DNA of 12,090 nt from DASSKF01 sp035690725 (GTDB lineage: Bacteria > Actinomycetota > Actinomycetes > Actinomycetales > Dermatophilaceae): positions 1 to 12,090 of the forward strand of contig DASSKF010000149.1 of the NCBI GenBank assembly GCA_035690725.1, given 5' to 3'. Of the stretch, positions 5,758-12,090 are shown piece by piece (position 1 is the first letter of the stretch; the number at the start of each line of letters is the position of its first letter). Position numbers and translations under genes: made by a program. The notes under the pieces are model-generated. The model did no database searches. It was not told the origin of the DNA and saw only the letters and a program-made list of their open reading frames with translations.

Positions 5758-7439
5758 GCCACCCACACCCAGAGCTCACCGCGCCACCCGCGCTGCCCGA
5801 CGGCGGCGTGCGGATCGTGGCGCTCGGTGGACTCGGCGAAGTCGGCCGGAACATGACCGTCATCGAGCACGCCGGACGGCTGCTCGTCGTCGACTGCGGC
5901 GTGCTCTTCCCGGAGGACCACCACCCCGGTGTCGACCTGATCCTCCCGGACTTCGAGTACATCGAGGACCGGCTCGACGACGTCGACGCCATCGTGCTGA
6001 CGCACGGCCACGAGGACCACATCGGCGCCGTGCCGTTCCTGCTCCGCCGCAAGCCGGACATCCCGCTGGTCGGCTCCCAGCTGACCCTCGCGCTGGTCGA
6101 GGCCAAGCTCAAGGAGCACAAGATCACCCCCTACACGCTCACCGTGCGCGAGGGGCAGACCGAGCAGCTCGGCGTCTTCGGCTGCGAGTTCATCGCGGTC
6201 AACCACTCGATCCCGGACGCGCTGGCCGTGGCCATCCGCACTCCGGGCGGCACGCTGCTGCACACCGGCGACTTCAAGATGGACCAGCTCCCGCTGGACC
6301 GGCGGATCACCGACCTGCGGGCCTTCGCGCGGCTGGGCGAGGAGGGGGTCGACCTCTTCCTCACCGACTCCACCAACGCCGAGGTGCCCGGCTTCACCAC
6401 CCCGGAGCGCAACATCACCCCGGCCATCGAGCGGGTGTTCCACAAGGCCGAGCGGCGGATCATCGTCGCCTGCTTCTCCTCGCACGTGCACCGCGTCCAG
6501 CAGGTGCTCGACGCCGCCGCGGAGTCGGGGCGCAAGGTCGCCATGGTGGGCCGCTCCATGCTGCGCAACATGGGCATCGCCGCGGAGCTCGGCTACCTGC
6601 GCGTGCCCGAGGGTGTCCTCGTCGACGTCAAGCAACTGAGGGACCTGCCCGACCACCAGGTCGTGCTCATCTGCACCGGGTCGCAGGGTGAGCCGATGGC
6701 CGCCCTGTCGCGCATGGCCAACCGCGACCACAAGATCGAGGTCGGCATCGGCGACACGGTGCTGCTCGCCTCGTCCCTGATCCCCGGCAACGAGAACGCC
6801 GTCTACCGGGTCATCAACGGCCTGATGCGGCTCGGTGCCCACGTCGTGCACAAGGGCAACGCGATGGTCCACGTGTCCGGCCACGCCAGCGCCGGCGAGC
6901 TGCTCTACTGCTACAACGTCGTCCGCCCCCGCAACGTCCTTCCCGTGCACGGCGAGTGGCGCCACCTCGTGGCCAACGGCCAGCTCGCCGAGGCCACCGG
7001 TGTGCCCGCCGAACGGGTCGTCCTGGCCGAGGACGGGGTCGTCGTCGACCTCGTCGACGGAGTTGCGCGGATCGCCGGGGCGGTGGACTGCGGCTACGTC
7101 TACGTCGACGGCTCCTCGGTGGGAGCCACGGACGAGACGCTGCTCAAGGACCGGCGGATCCTGCGGGACGAGGGCTTCGTCACGATCATCGTCGTGCGCG
7201 ACTCCGCCACCGGGAAGGTCGCGGCCGGCCCGGAGATCCAGACCCGCGGGTTCGCCGAGGACGAGGACGTCTTCGACCGGGTCCGCCCGCGGCTGGACGA
7301 GGCGCTCGCCGAGGCGGCCGCGAACGGGGTCACCGACTCCTACCAGCTGCAGCAGATCATCCGGCGCGCCGTCGGCGGCTTCGTCGGCGGCAAGCTGCGC
7401 CGCCGGCCGATGATCATCCCGATCGTCATCGACGCCTGA
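5754..7439 (+). CDS. rnj: Ribonuclease J
   Basis: A 561-residue metallo-beta-lactamase/beta-CASP ribonuclease with 5'-3' exonuclease and endonuclease activity in mRNA decay and rRNA maturation. The zinc-binding signature H84-G-H-E-D-H89 is intact. Further metal-site motifs include NHSIPDA and L-H-T-G-D-F-K, with the beta-CASP motifs ACFSSHVHR and VSGHAS and a C-terminal domain ending in RRRPMIIPIVIDA. Length matches family members. The GTG start at 5754 overlaps the dapA stop and has an AGGAG site. In Bacillus the corresponding order is dapG-rnjB-tepA-spoIIIE, so dapA-rnj-ftsK here is a conserved core arrangement. The only RNase J gene visible is this one; whether a second copy exists elsewhere is unknown. 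Confidence 0.96.
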   Translation: MSHPHPELTAPPALPDGGVRIVALGGLGEVGRNMTVIEHAGRLLVVDCGVLFPEDHHPGVDLILPDFEYIEDRLDDVDAIVLTHGHEDHIGAVPFLLRRKPDIPLVGSQLTLALVEAKLKEHKITPYTLTVREGQTEQLGVFGCEFIAVNHSIPDALAVAIRTPGGTLLHTGDFKMDQLPLDRRITDLRAFARLGEEGVDLFLTDSTNAEVPGFTTPERNITPAIERVFHKAERRIIVACFSSHVHRVQQVLDAAAESGRKVAMVGRSMLRNMGIAAELGYLRVPEGVLVDVKQLRDLPDHQVVLICTGSQGEPMAALSRMANRDHKIEVGIGDTVLLASSLIPGNENAVYRVINGLMRLGAHVVHKGNAMVHVSGHASAGELLYCYNVVRPRNVLPVHGEWRHLVANGQLAEATGVPAERVVLAEDGVVVDLVDGVARIAGAVDCGYVYVDGSSVGATDETLLKDRRILRDEGFVTIIVVRDSATGKVAAGPEIQTRGFAEDEDVFDRVRPRLDEALAEAAANGVTDSYQLQQIIRRAVGGFVGGKLRRRPMIIPIVIDA

Positions 7440-7445
7440 GGGCGG

Positions 7446-7505
7446 CCGGGAAGCCCCGAGGTCCACGGGAAAGCCCCGAGGTCCACGGGAAAGCCCCGAG
7501 GCCCG
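7446..7505. repeat. Three-copy 20-bp tandem repeat after the RNase J gene
   Basis: The unit CGGGAAAGCCCCGAGGTCCA at 7466-7485 is preceded by a slightly changed copy (7446-7465) and followed by a third (7486-7505) that diverges in its last five bases. Each unit can fold locally as CGGG/CCCG, and neighbouring units can pair as CCCG/CGGG, so several alternative stems exist. It starts six bases after the rnj stop and may help end or stabilise that mRNA. Confidence 0.8.
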
Positions 7506-7546
7506 CGGCCCGCGTGTGACGCGTGATGCAGGAGGGGTTCGTCGCG

Positions 7547-7552
7547 TACCCT
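7547..7552 (+). promoter_or_regulatory. ftsK -10 element, leaderless
   Basis: TACCCT is separated from GTG 7559 by six bases. The AGGAGG at 7530-7535 has no start codon at a usable distance, which favours leaderless initiation at 7559. No clear -35 box is visible. Confidence 0.6.
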
Positions 7553-7558
7553 GCGAAC

Positions 7559-10399
7559 GTGGCGACCCGTCAGACCTCGACCTCACGACGCTCCTCCTCG
7601 TCGCGGAGCGGCAGCTCGTCGCGTCGTCCGACGTCGTCGTCCCGCTCGACGCGCTCCACCTCCCGCCGGACGACCACGCGCTCACGCTCCGGCGCGAAGG
7701 GTGGCGGCCTTCCGCTCCCGTTGCGCGCCCTCCGCGGCACCTGGATGGGCATGGCCCACGTGGCCGGGGGAGCGGTGCGCCGGGTCGGCACCAGCGCCCG
7801 TGAGCTCGAGCCGGAGCACCGTCGCGACGGGATCGGCTTCGCGTTCATCGCGCTCGCCATCGTCATCGCCATGCGCGAGTGGTGGGGCCTGCCCGGCACC
7901 GCGGGCGACGTCATCCACGCCGTGGCCGCCGGCACCTTCGGCCGGGTCGCGCTCGCCGTGCCGATCGGCCTGCTGCTGCTCGGGCTGCGGCTGCTGCGCG
8001 CACCCGGCGACGACCAGTCCAACAACCGGGTCGGCATCGGCACGACGGCCCTCACTGTGGCGGCCTGCGGCCTGGTGCACATCTCCGCCGGGCTGCCGCT
8101 GGTCAGCCCGCCCGACGGGTGGGACCGGATGCGCGCTGCCGGGGGCGTCATCGGCTACCTCGCCTCCAGCCCCCTGACCCAGGCGGTCAAGGTCTGGGGC
8201 GCCGTGCCGATCCTGCTGCTGATCGGCTTCTTCGGCGTCCTCGTCATCACCGCCACGCCCGTGCACCAGATCCCGGCTCGCCTGGGCGAGCTGCGCGACC
8301 GGCTCCTGCACCGGCCGACCGGACCGGAGGACGACGACCGCGATGCGGTGGCCGCCGACCGCCACGGCAGCGAGATCGACGGGGCGCAGGGCTCCCGGCG
8401 CCGCCGGAAGGCGCCCTCCGCGCGGCGGGCCGAGGGCGAGGAGCTCGACGGCGACGTCCCGTTCGAGCAGGCCGCCACGGTGGCCCGCGGCAAGGACGGC
8501 CGGCCGCTGCGGCCCGGGGAGAAGCGGCCCACGTCGCCCGGCGTCATGGCTCCCGGCGAGGACGGCGGACCGGCCGGCGCCAAGCCTGCCGCGGCCAAGC
8601 CCGGTGCCGCCCCTGCCAAGCCCGGTGCCGCCCCTGCCGGTGCCGCCCCTGCCGGTGCCACGCCGGCCGGTGCCGCGGCCCAGGCCGTCCCGGACAACGG
8701 CAAGAAGCTCGAGGCGCCGCCGACCACCCCGCTGCCGCAGCGCGTCGAGCAGCTCGCGCTCGCCGGCGACGTCACCTACACCCTGCCCGACAACGGCCTG
8801 CTGCAGCCCGGCACGCCGCCCAAGGCCCGCAGCGCGGCGAACGACCGGGTCGTCGAGGCCCTCACCGAGACCCTCGACAACTTCGGTGTCGACGCTCAGG
8901 TCAGTGGCTTCACCCGCGGACCGACCGTCACCCGCTACGAGGTCGAGCTGGGCGCCGGCACCAAGGTCGAGCGTGTCACCGCGCTCTCCAAGAACATCGC
9001 GTATGCCGTGGCCTCGGCCGACGTGCGCATCCTCAGCCCCATCCCGGGCAAGTCCGCGATCGGCATCGAGATCCCCAACTCCGACCGCGAGAAGGTCAGC
9101 CTCGGCGACGTGCTGCGCAGCCAGGCGGCCCGCGCCAACGAGCACCCGATGGTGATGGGCGTCGGCAAGGACGTCGAGGGCGGCTACGTCATCGCCAACC
9201 TCGCGAAGATGCCGCACCTGCTCGTCGCGGGCGCCACCGGCGCCGGCAAGTCGAGCTTCGTGAACTCGATGATCACCTCGATCCTCATGCGCGCCACCCC
9301 CGACGAGGTGCGGCTGGTGCTGGTCGACCCCAAGCGGGTCGAGCTGACCGCCTACGAGGGCATCCCGCACCTGATCACGCCGATCATCACGAGCCCGAAG
9401 AAGGCCGCCGAGGCGCTGCAGTGGGTCGTGCGCGAGATGGACACCCGCTACGACGACCTGGCCGCCTACGGCTACAAGCACATCGACGACTTCAACCGGG
9501 CCGTCCGCTCCGGCAAGGCCACGCCGCCGCCCGGGTCGGAGCGGGTGCTGGAGCCCTACCCCTACCTGCTCGTCATCGTCGACGAGCTCGCCGACCTGAT
9601 GATGGTCGCCCCCCGCGACGTCGAGGAGTCGATCGTCCGGATCACCCAGCTCGCGCGGGCCGCGGGGATCCACCTGGTGCTGGCCACGCAGCGCCCGTCG
9701 GTCGACGTCGTCACCGGCCTGATCAAGGCCAACGTGCCCAGCCGGATGGCCTTCGCCACCTCGTCGCTGGCCGACTCCCGCGTCGTGCTCGACCAGCCCG
9801 GCGCCGAGAAGCTCATCGGCCAGGGCGACGCGCTCTTCCTGCCGATGGGTGCCTCCAAGACCATGCGCGTGCAGGGCGCCTGGGTCACCGAGTCCGAGAT
9901 CCAGCACGTGGTCAAGCACGTCAGCGAGCAGCTCAAGCCGCACTACCGCGAGGACGTGACCGTCGCCGCGCCGAAGAAGCAGATCGACGAGGACATCGGC
10001 GACGACCTCGACCTGCTGCTGCAGGCCACCGAGCTGGTCGTCACGACCCAGTTCGGCTCCACGTCGATGCTGCAGCGCAAGCTGCGCGTCGGCTTCGCCA
10101 AGGCCGGGCGGCTGATGGACCTGCTCGAGTCCCGCGGTGTGGTGGGGCCGTCGGAGGGCTCCAAGGCCCGTGACGTGCTCGTCAAGCCGGACGACCTGGC
10201 GACGACGCTGGCGCTGCTGCGCGGCGAGGACGTGCCGGACGAGGACCCGGTCTACGACGGGCAGGCCGACCGGGGCACCCCCAGCGGCAGCACCGCGCCG
10301 GCCCCCGACACTGCCACGGCCGACGGCTACGGCGGCCACGACGACGAGTCGGACGAGGGCAGCGGCGGGGAGGACGCCTGGCAGCTGACCGGGCGCTGA
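7559..10399 (+). CDS. ftsK: DNA translocase FtsK
   Basis: A 946-residue septal DNA pump that moves chromosome ends through the closing septum. Order: a Ser/Arg-rich N-terminal tail (1-50); four membrane helices at about 92-110, 130-147, 161-178 and 212-232; a charged, then Ala/Pro/Gly-rich linker (about 235-380) with short tandem repeats; the RecA-like motor with Walker A G558-A-T-G-A-G-K-S565 and Walker B L670-L-V-I-V-D675-E676; and a C-terminal winged-helix gamma domain (about 818-885), which in the family reads orienting sequences and touches XerD. An acidic Gly/Ser tail follows. Start: the frame opens at GTG 7523, but the TACCCT box lies inside that extension, and GTG 7559 gives the usual V-A-T-R beginning. 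Four rather than two membrane helices mark it as FtsK-like. Confidence 0.95.
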   Translation: MATRQTSTSRRSSSSRSGSSSRRPTSSSRSTRSTSRRTTTRSRSGAKGGGLPLPLRALRGTWMGMAHVAGGAVRRVGTSARELEPEHRRDGIGFAFIALAIVIAMREWWGLPGTAGDVIHAVAAGTFGRVALAVPIGLLLLGLRLLRAPGDDQSNNRVGIGTTALTVAACGLVHISAGLPLVSPPDGWDRMRAAGGVIGYLASSPLTQAVKVWGAVPILLLIGFFGVLVITATPVHQIPARLGELRDRLLHRPTGPEDDDRDAVAADRHGSEIDGAQGSRRRRKAPSARRAEGEELDGDVPFEQAATVARGKDGRPLRPGEKRPTSPGVMAPGEDGGPAGAKPAAAKPGAAPAKPGAAPAGAAPAGATPAGAAAQAVPDNGKKLEAPPTTPLPQRVEQLALAGDVTYTLPDNGLLQPGTPPKARSAANDRVVEALTETLDNFGVDAQVSGFTRGPTVTRYEVELGAGTKVERVTALSKNIAYAVASADVRILSPIPGKSAIGIEIPNSDREKVSLGDVLRSQAARANEHPMVMGVGKDVEGGYVIANLAKMPHLLVAGATGAGKSSFVNSMITSILMRATPDEVRLVLVDPKRVELTAYEGIPHLITPIITSPKKAAEALQWVVREMDTRYDDLAAYGYKHIDDFNRAVRSGKATPPPGSERVLEPYPYLLVIVDELADLMMVAPRDVEESIVRITQLARAAGIHLVLATQRPSVDVVTGLIKANVPSRMAFATSSLADSRVVLDQPGAEKLIGQGDALFLPMGASKTMRVQGAWVTESEIQHVVKHVSEQLKPHYREDVTVAAPKKQIDEDIGDDLDLLLQATELVVTTQFGSTSMLQRKLRVGFAKAGRLMDLLESRGVVGPSEGSKARDVLVKPDDLATTLALLRGEDVPDEDPVYDGQADRGTPSGSTAPAPDTATADGYGGHDDESDEGSGGEDAWQLTGR
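8597..8680 (+). repeat. Tandem Ala-Pro-Gly-Lys coding repeat in the FtsK linker
   Basis: Two identical 21-bp units (8597-8617, 8618-8638) encoding KPGAAPA are followed by 15-bp units GGTGCCGCCCCTGCC (8639-8653) and GGTGCCACGCCGGCC (8654-8668), and a last partial unit. Even the third-position bases agree between copies (GGT for Gly in each), which suggests recent slippage expansion of a disordered linker. Confidence 0.75.
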
Positions 10400-10405
10400 C
10401 CCGCA

Positions 10406-10411
10406 TAGGGT
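10406..10411 (+). promoter_or_regulatory. -10 element of the channel-like gene, leaderless
   Basis: TAGGGT lies just after the ftsK stop and seven bases before GTG 10419. It suggests that this gene has its own promoter rather than depending only on read-through from ftsK, and it favours GTG 10419 over the in-frame GTG at 10410, which overlaps the box. Confidence 0.5.
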
Positions 10412-10418
10412 GTCCGCC

Positions 10419-11099
10419 GTGACGATGACCTTGCGGGATGCCTACCGCTGGGCGCGGGAGACGCCGTGCGCGGTGCTGCTGGCCGTGCAGCTGGCGAGCG
10501 TGCTCGTCTACCCGTTCACCGAGGAGACCGGTGCCGGCCGGACGATCGTCTCGGTCATCGGCCTGATCGCGCTGGGTTTCGCCGTGCTCGCCGTGCGCCA
10601 GACGCCGGCCATGAACATCATCAGCATGGTCATCGGCCTCCCGGCCGTGGTACTCACCGTCTGGGAGACCGTGGACCCGGACCACCAGGCGATCATCCTG
10701 GCGTCCGGGTTCACCCACGCCGCCTTCTACTTCTACACGGCCTACGCGCTGATCCGGTACATGTTCGCCGACCAGTGGGTCACCCGTGACGAGATGTTCG
10801 CGACCGGCACCTGCTTCACCGTGGTGGCGTGGGGGTTCGCCTACCTCTACACCGGCGTCCAGGTGATCTGGCCCCTGGCGTTCCTGTCACCCGGCGTCGC
10901 CCCGGAGACGCCGCTGACGTGGATGCAGCTGCTGTTCCTGTCGTTCACCACCCTGACCAACACCGGGCTGTCCGACTTGGCGCCGGGCAGCCCGCACGGC
11001 CGGTCCTTCCTCATGCTGGAGATGCTCTCCGGGCTCTACTACGTTGCCCTCGTGGTCGCTCGCCTGCTCGGGATGACGCTGGCCAAGTTCCGCCGCTGA
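10419..11099 (+). CDS. Ion-channel-like multi-pass membrane protein (Ion_trans_2 type)
   Basis: A 226-residue membrane protein with hydrophobic segments at about 19-35, 42-60, 66-82, 90-112 and 128-150, then a pore-loop-like stretch and a final helix (about 197-220). The loop S175-F-T-T-L-T-N-T-G-L-S-D186-L-A-P189 sits where a potassium channel would have T-x-G-Y-G-D-x-x-P; the serine/threonine run, the glycine, the aspartate and the final proline are kept, but the G-Y-G core is not. Similar proteins in actinobacteria are usually annotated as ion or two-pore potassium channel family, so ion passage is plausible while potassium selectivity is doubtful. GTG 10419 is chosen because a TANNNT box lies seven bases ahead; ATG 10425 is an alternative. 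It follows ftsK by 19 bases and converges with the dipeptidase gene. Confidence 0.7.
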   Translation: MTMTLRDAYRWARETPCAVLLAVQLASVLVYPFTEETGAGRTIVSVIGLIALGFAVLAVRQTPAMNIISMVIGLPAVVLTVWETVDPDHQAIILASGFTHAAFYFYTAYALIRYMFADQWVTRDEMFATGTCFTVVAWGFAYLYTGVQVIWPLAFLSPGVAPETPLTWMQLLFLSFTTLTNTGLSDLAPGSPHGRSFLMLEMLSGLYYVALVVARLLGMTLAKFRR

Positions 11100-11132
11100 C
11101 CGGGCTCGTGCTCGTCCCGGACGGCGTGTCGC

Positions 11133-11148
11133 GGCCGCAGAAGCGGCC
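11133..11148. terminator. Hairpin between convergent genes
   Basis: GGCCGC-AGAA-GCGGCC is a perfect six-pair stem with a four-base loop in the 84-bp gap between the channel-like gene and the convergent dipeptidase gene. A second, weaker CCGGG/CCCGG stem lies at about 11100-11120. No T-run follows on either strand, so the terminator call rests on position and stem only. Confidence 0.4.
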
Positions 11149-11183
11149 TGGACCGAGCAAAGTCGCCCCGGGCGAGCAGACGC

Positions 11184-12090
11184 TCAGGCCTGGTATGCCG
11201 TGAGGCTGGGTCCTCGGGTCTGCTGCAGCTCGCGTGCCCCGGCCTCGGCGTCGCGCATCACCCGCAGGACGTTGCCCCCGGCCAGCTTGACCAGGTCCTC
11301 GTCGGACCAGCCCCGGTCGGCCAGCGCGGCGAACAGCCGGGGGTAGCCGGTCACGTCGTCCAGGCCCGCCGGCAGCTCGGTGGTCCCGTCGTAGTCGCCG
11401 CCGATGCCCACGTGGTCGATCCCGGCGACCTCCCGCACGTGCTCGAGGTGGGGGACGACGTCCTCGAGCGTGGCCTTCGGCCTGGGGTGCGCGGCGGTGT
11501 ACTCCTCGGCGAAGGCGCTGAACGCCTGGTGGTCGGCCGGGCGCACTCCTGCTTCCTGCGCCGCCTGCTGGGCCGCCACCCGCCAGTCCGCGCACTCCTG
11601 CCGGACGAAGTCCGGCACGAAGGTCACCATGCAGACGCCGTTGTTGCCGGGCAGGGTCTCCAGGACGTCGTCGGGCACATTGCGGGGGCAGTCGCACACT
11701 GCGCGGGCGGAGGAGTGGCTGAAGATCACCGGCACCTCGGTCGCGGCCAGCGCCGCGCGCATCGTGTCCGGGGAGACGTGGGAGAGGTCGACGAGCATCC
11801 CGAGCCGGTTCATCTCGCGGACCACCTCGACGCCGAATCCGGTCAGCCCGCCGTGCGCCGGCTCGTCGGTGGCCGAGTCCGCCCACGGCGTGTTGTCGTT
11901 GTGCGTCAGGGTCATGTAGCGCACCCCGAGCACGTAGAGCATCCGCAGTGCGGCCAGCGAGCAGCCGATCGAGTGCCCGCCCTCGGCGCCGAGCAGCGAG
12001 GCGATCCGACCGGACGCGAAGACGCGCTCCACCTCGTCCGCGGTGCGCGCGAGACCCAGGCGGTCGGCATACCGCCCGATCAGCTGGTGC
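11184..12090 (-). CDS. Membrane dipeptidase, peptidase family M19 (N-terminus beyond the window)
   Basis: The minus-strand frame is open from the window edge (first full codon 12089-12087) to TGA at 11184-11186, giving 301 residues of the C-terminal part. M19 enzymes are zinc-dependent dipeptidases related to renal dipeptidase and the amidohydrolase fold. Visible metal or active-site motifs (fragment numbering) are E36-G-G-H, L102-S-H104-V-S, and F123-S-H125-S-S-A; later I-G-G-D-Y-D-G and G-N-V-L-R-V-M close the domain. The first H-x-D metal pair should lie upstream, outside the window. GTG 12032 is an internal codon, not a credible start, because conserved sequence continues upstream. Substrate (L,D-, D,D- or beta-lactam-like dipeptides) cannot be told. 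Convergent with the channel-like gene and probably unrelated to it. Confidence 0.92.
   Translation of the reverse strand, partial: HQLIGRYADRLGLARTADEVERVFASGRIASLLGAEGGHSIGCSLAALRMLYVLGVRYMTLTHNDNTPWADSATDEPAHGGLTGFGVEVVREMNRLGMLVDLSHVSPDTMRAALAATEVPVIFSHSSARAVCDCPRNVPDDVLETLPGNNGVCMVTFVPDFVRQECADWRVAAQQAAQEAGVRPADHQAFSAFAEEYTAAHPRPKATLEDVVPHLEHVREVAGIDHVGIGGDYDGTTELPAGLDDVTGYPRLFAALADRGWSDEDLVKLAGGNVLRVMRDAEAGARELQQTRGPSLTAYQA

Noticed and set aside
7523..7558. An earlier ftsK start at GTG 7523 or ATG 7526.
   Set aside because: The TACCCT -10 box lies inside this stretch, and the residues added are not like FtsK N-termini.
5277..7685. A long minus-strand open frame of about 800 codons opposite the RNase J gene.
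   Set aside because: It is an antisense shadow caused by high G+C; the composition is Asp/Val/Gly/Arg-rich with no domain, and the + strand carries conserved enzymes.
7682..10339. A minus-strand open frame of about 885 codons opposite ftsK.
   Set aside because: It is the reverse-complement shadow of ftsK; no motif is recognisable.
11137..11147. A fifth copy of the DUF559-linked repeat (GCAGAAG followed by CGGC) in the convergent gap.
   Set aside because: Only a short stretch agrees, the spacing is off by one base, and the bases are explained by the GGCCGC/GCGGCC hairpin.

Overview
The window is about 70% G+C or higher, with almost every codon ending in G or C, GTG starts, and TANNNT boxes placed directly in front of start codons. 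This points to a high-GC actinobacterium. The gene set (paaDE, dapA-rnj-ftsK, thyA-dfrA, a DUF559 protein) would fit Intrasporangiaceae/Dermatophilaceae or a relative, but that family-level placement is an impression and was not tested.

Layout. Positions 1-1523 (+) hold the end of a phenylacetyl-CoA epoxidase operon: paaD (5' end cut off by the window) and paaE, joined by a TGATG overlap. Positions 1524-2762 hold one DUF559-type nuclease-like gene (1706-2638, +), bracketed by two pairs of a short hairpin-forming repeat. Positions 2763-4633 (-) are a dTMP/folate operon: thyA, then a gene that joins a Nudix hydrolase to dihydrofolate reductase in one reading frame. Positions 4634-4866 are a divergent regulatory region with a perfect CRP-type palindrome and a perfect 17-bp inverted repeat. 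Positions 4867-7439 (+) are dapA and the RNase J gene, overlapping by GTGA. Positions 7440-7558 hold a 20-bp tandem repeat and the ftsK promoter. Then come ftsK (7559-10399, +), a small ion-channel-like membrane protein (10419-11099, +), and on the opposite strand a partial M19 dipeptidase gene (11184-12090).

How the genes work together. PaaE supplies electrons to the PaaABCDE epoxidase of aerobic phenylacetate breakdown, and PaaD is thought to help with its iron-sulfur chemistry. ThyA turns dUMP into dTMP and leaves dihydrofolate, which the DHFR half of the next gene reduces; a Nudix half in the same polypeptide would act on a nucleotide-like substrate not identifiable here. DapA makes the lysine/diaminopimelate precursor, and the dapA-rnj-ftsK order resembles the dapG-rnjB-(tepA)-spoIIIE order of Bacillus, so it is core chromosome. 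The DUF559 locus is the only clearly accessory-looking part.

Most worth a second look: (1) the DUF559 gene between paired repeats, both pairs with exactly 52-bp spacing; (2) the Nudix-DHFR fusion, whose junction has a C5 run where one base fewer would recreate two overlapping genes; (3) the 8-mer GTATGCCG, present seven times in four coding registers plus an intergenic site; (4) the CRP-type palindrome on the thyA promoter. The remaining genes look ordinary.
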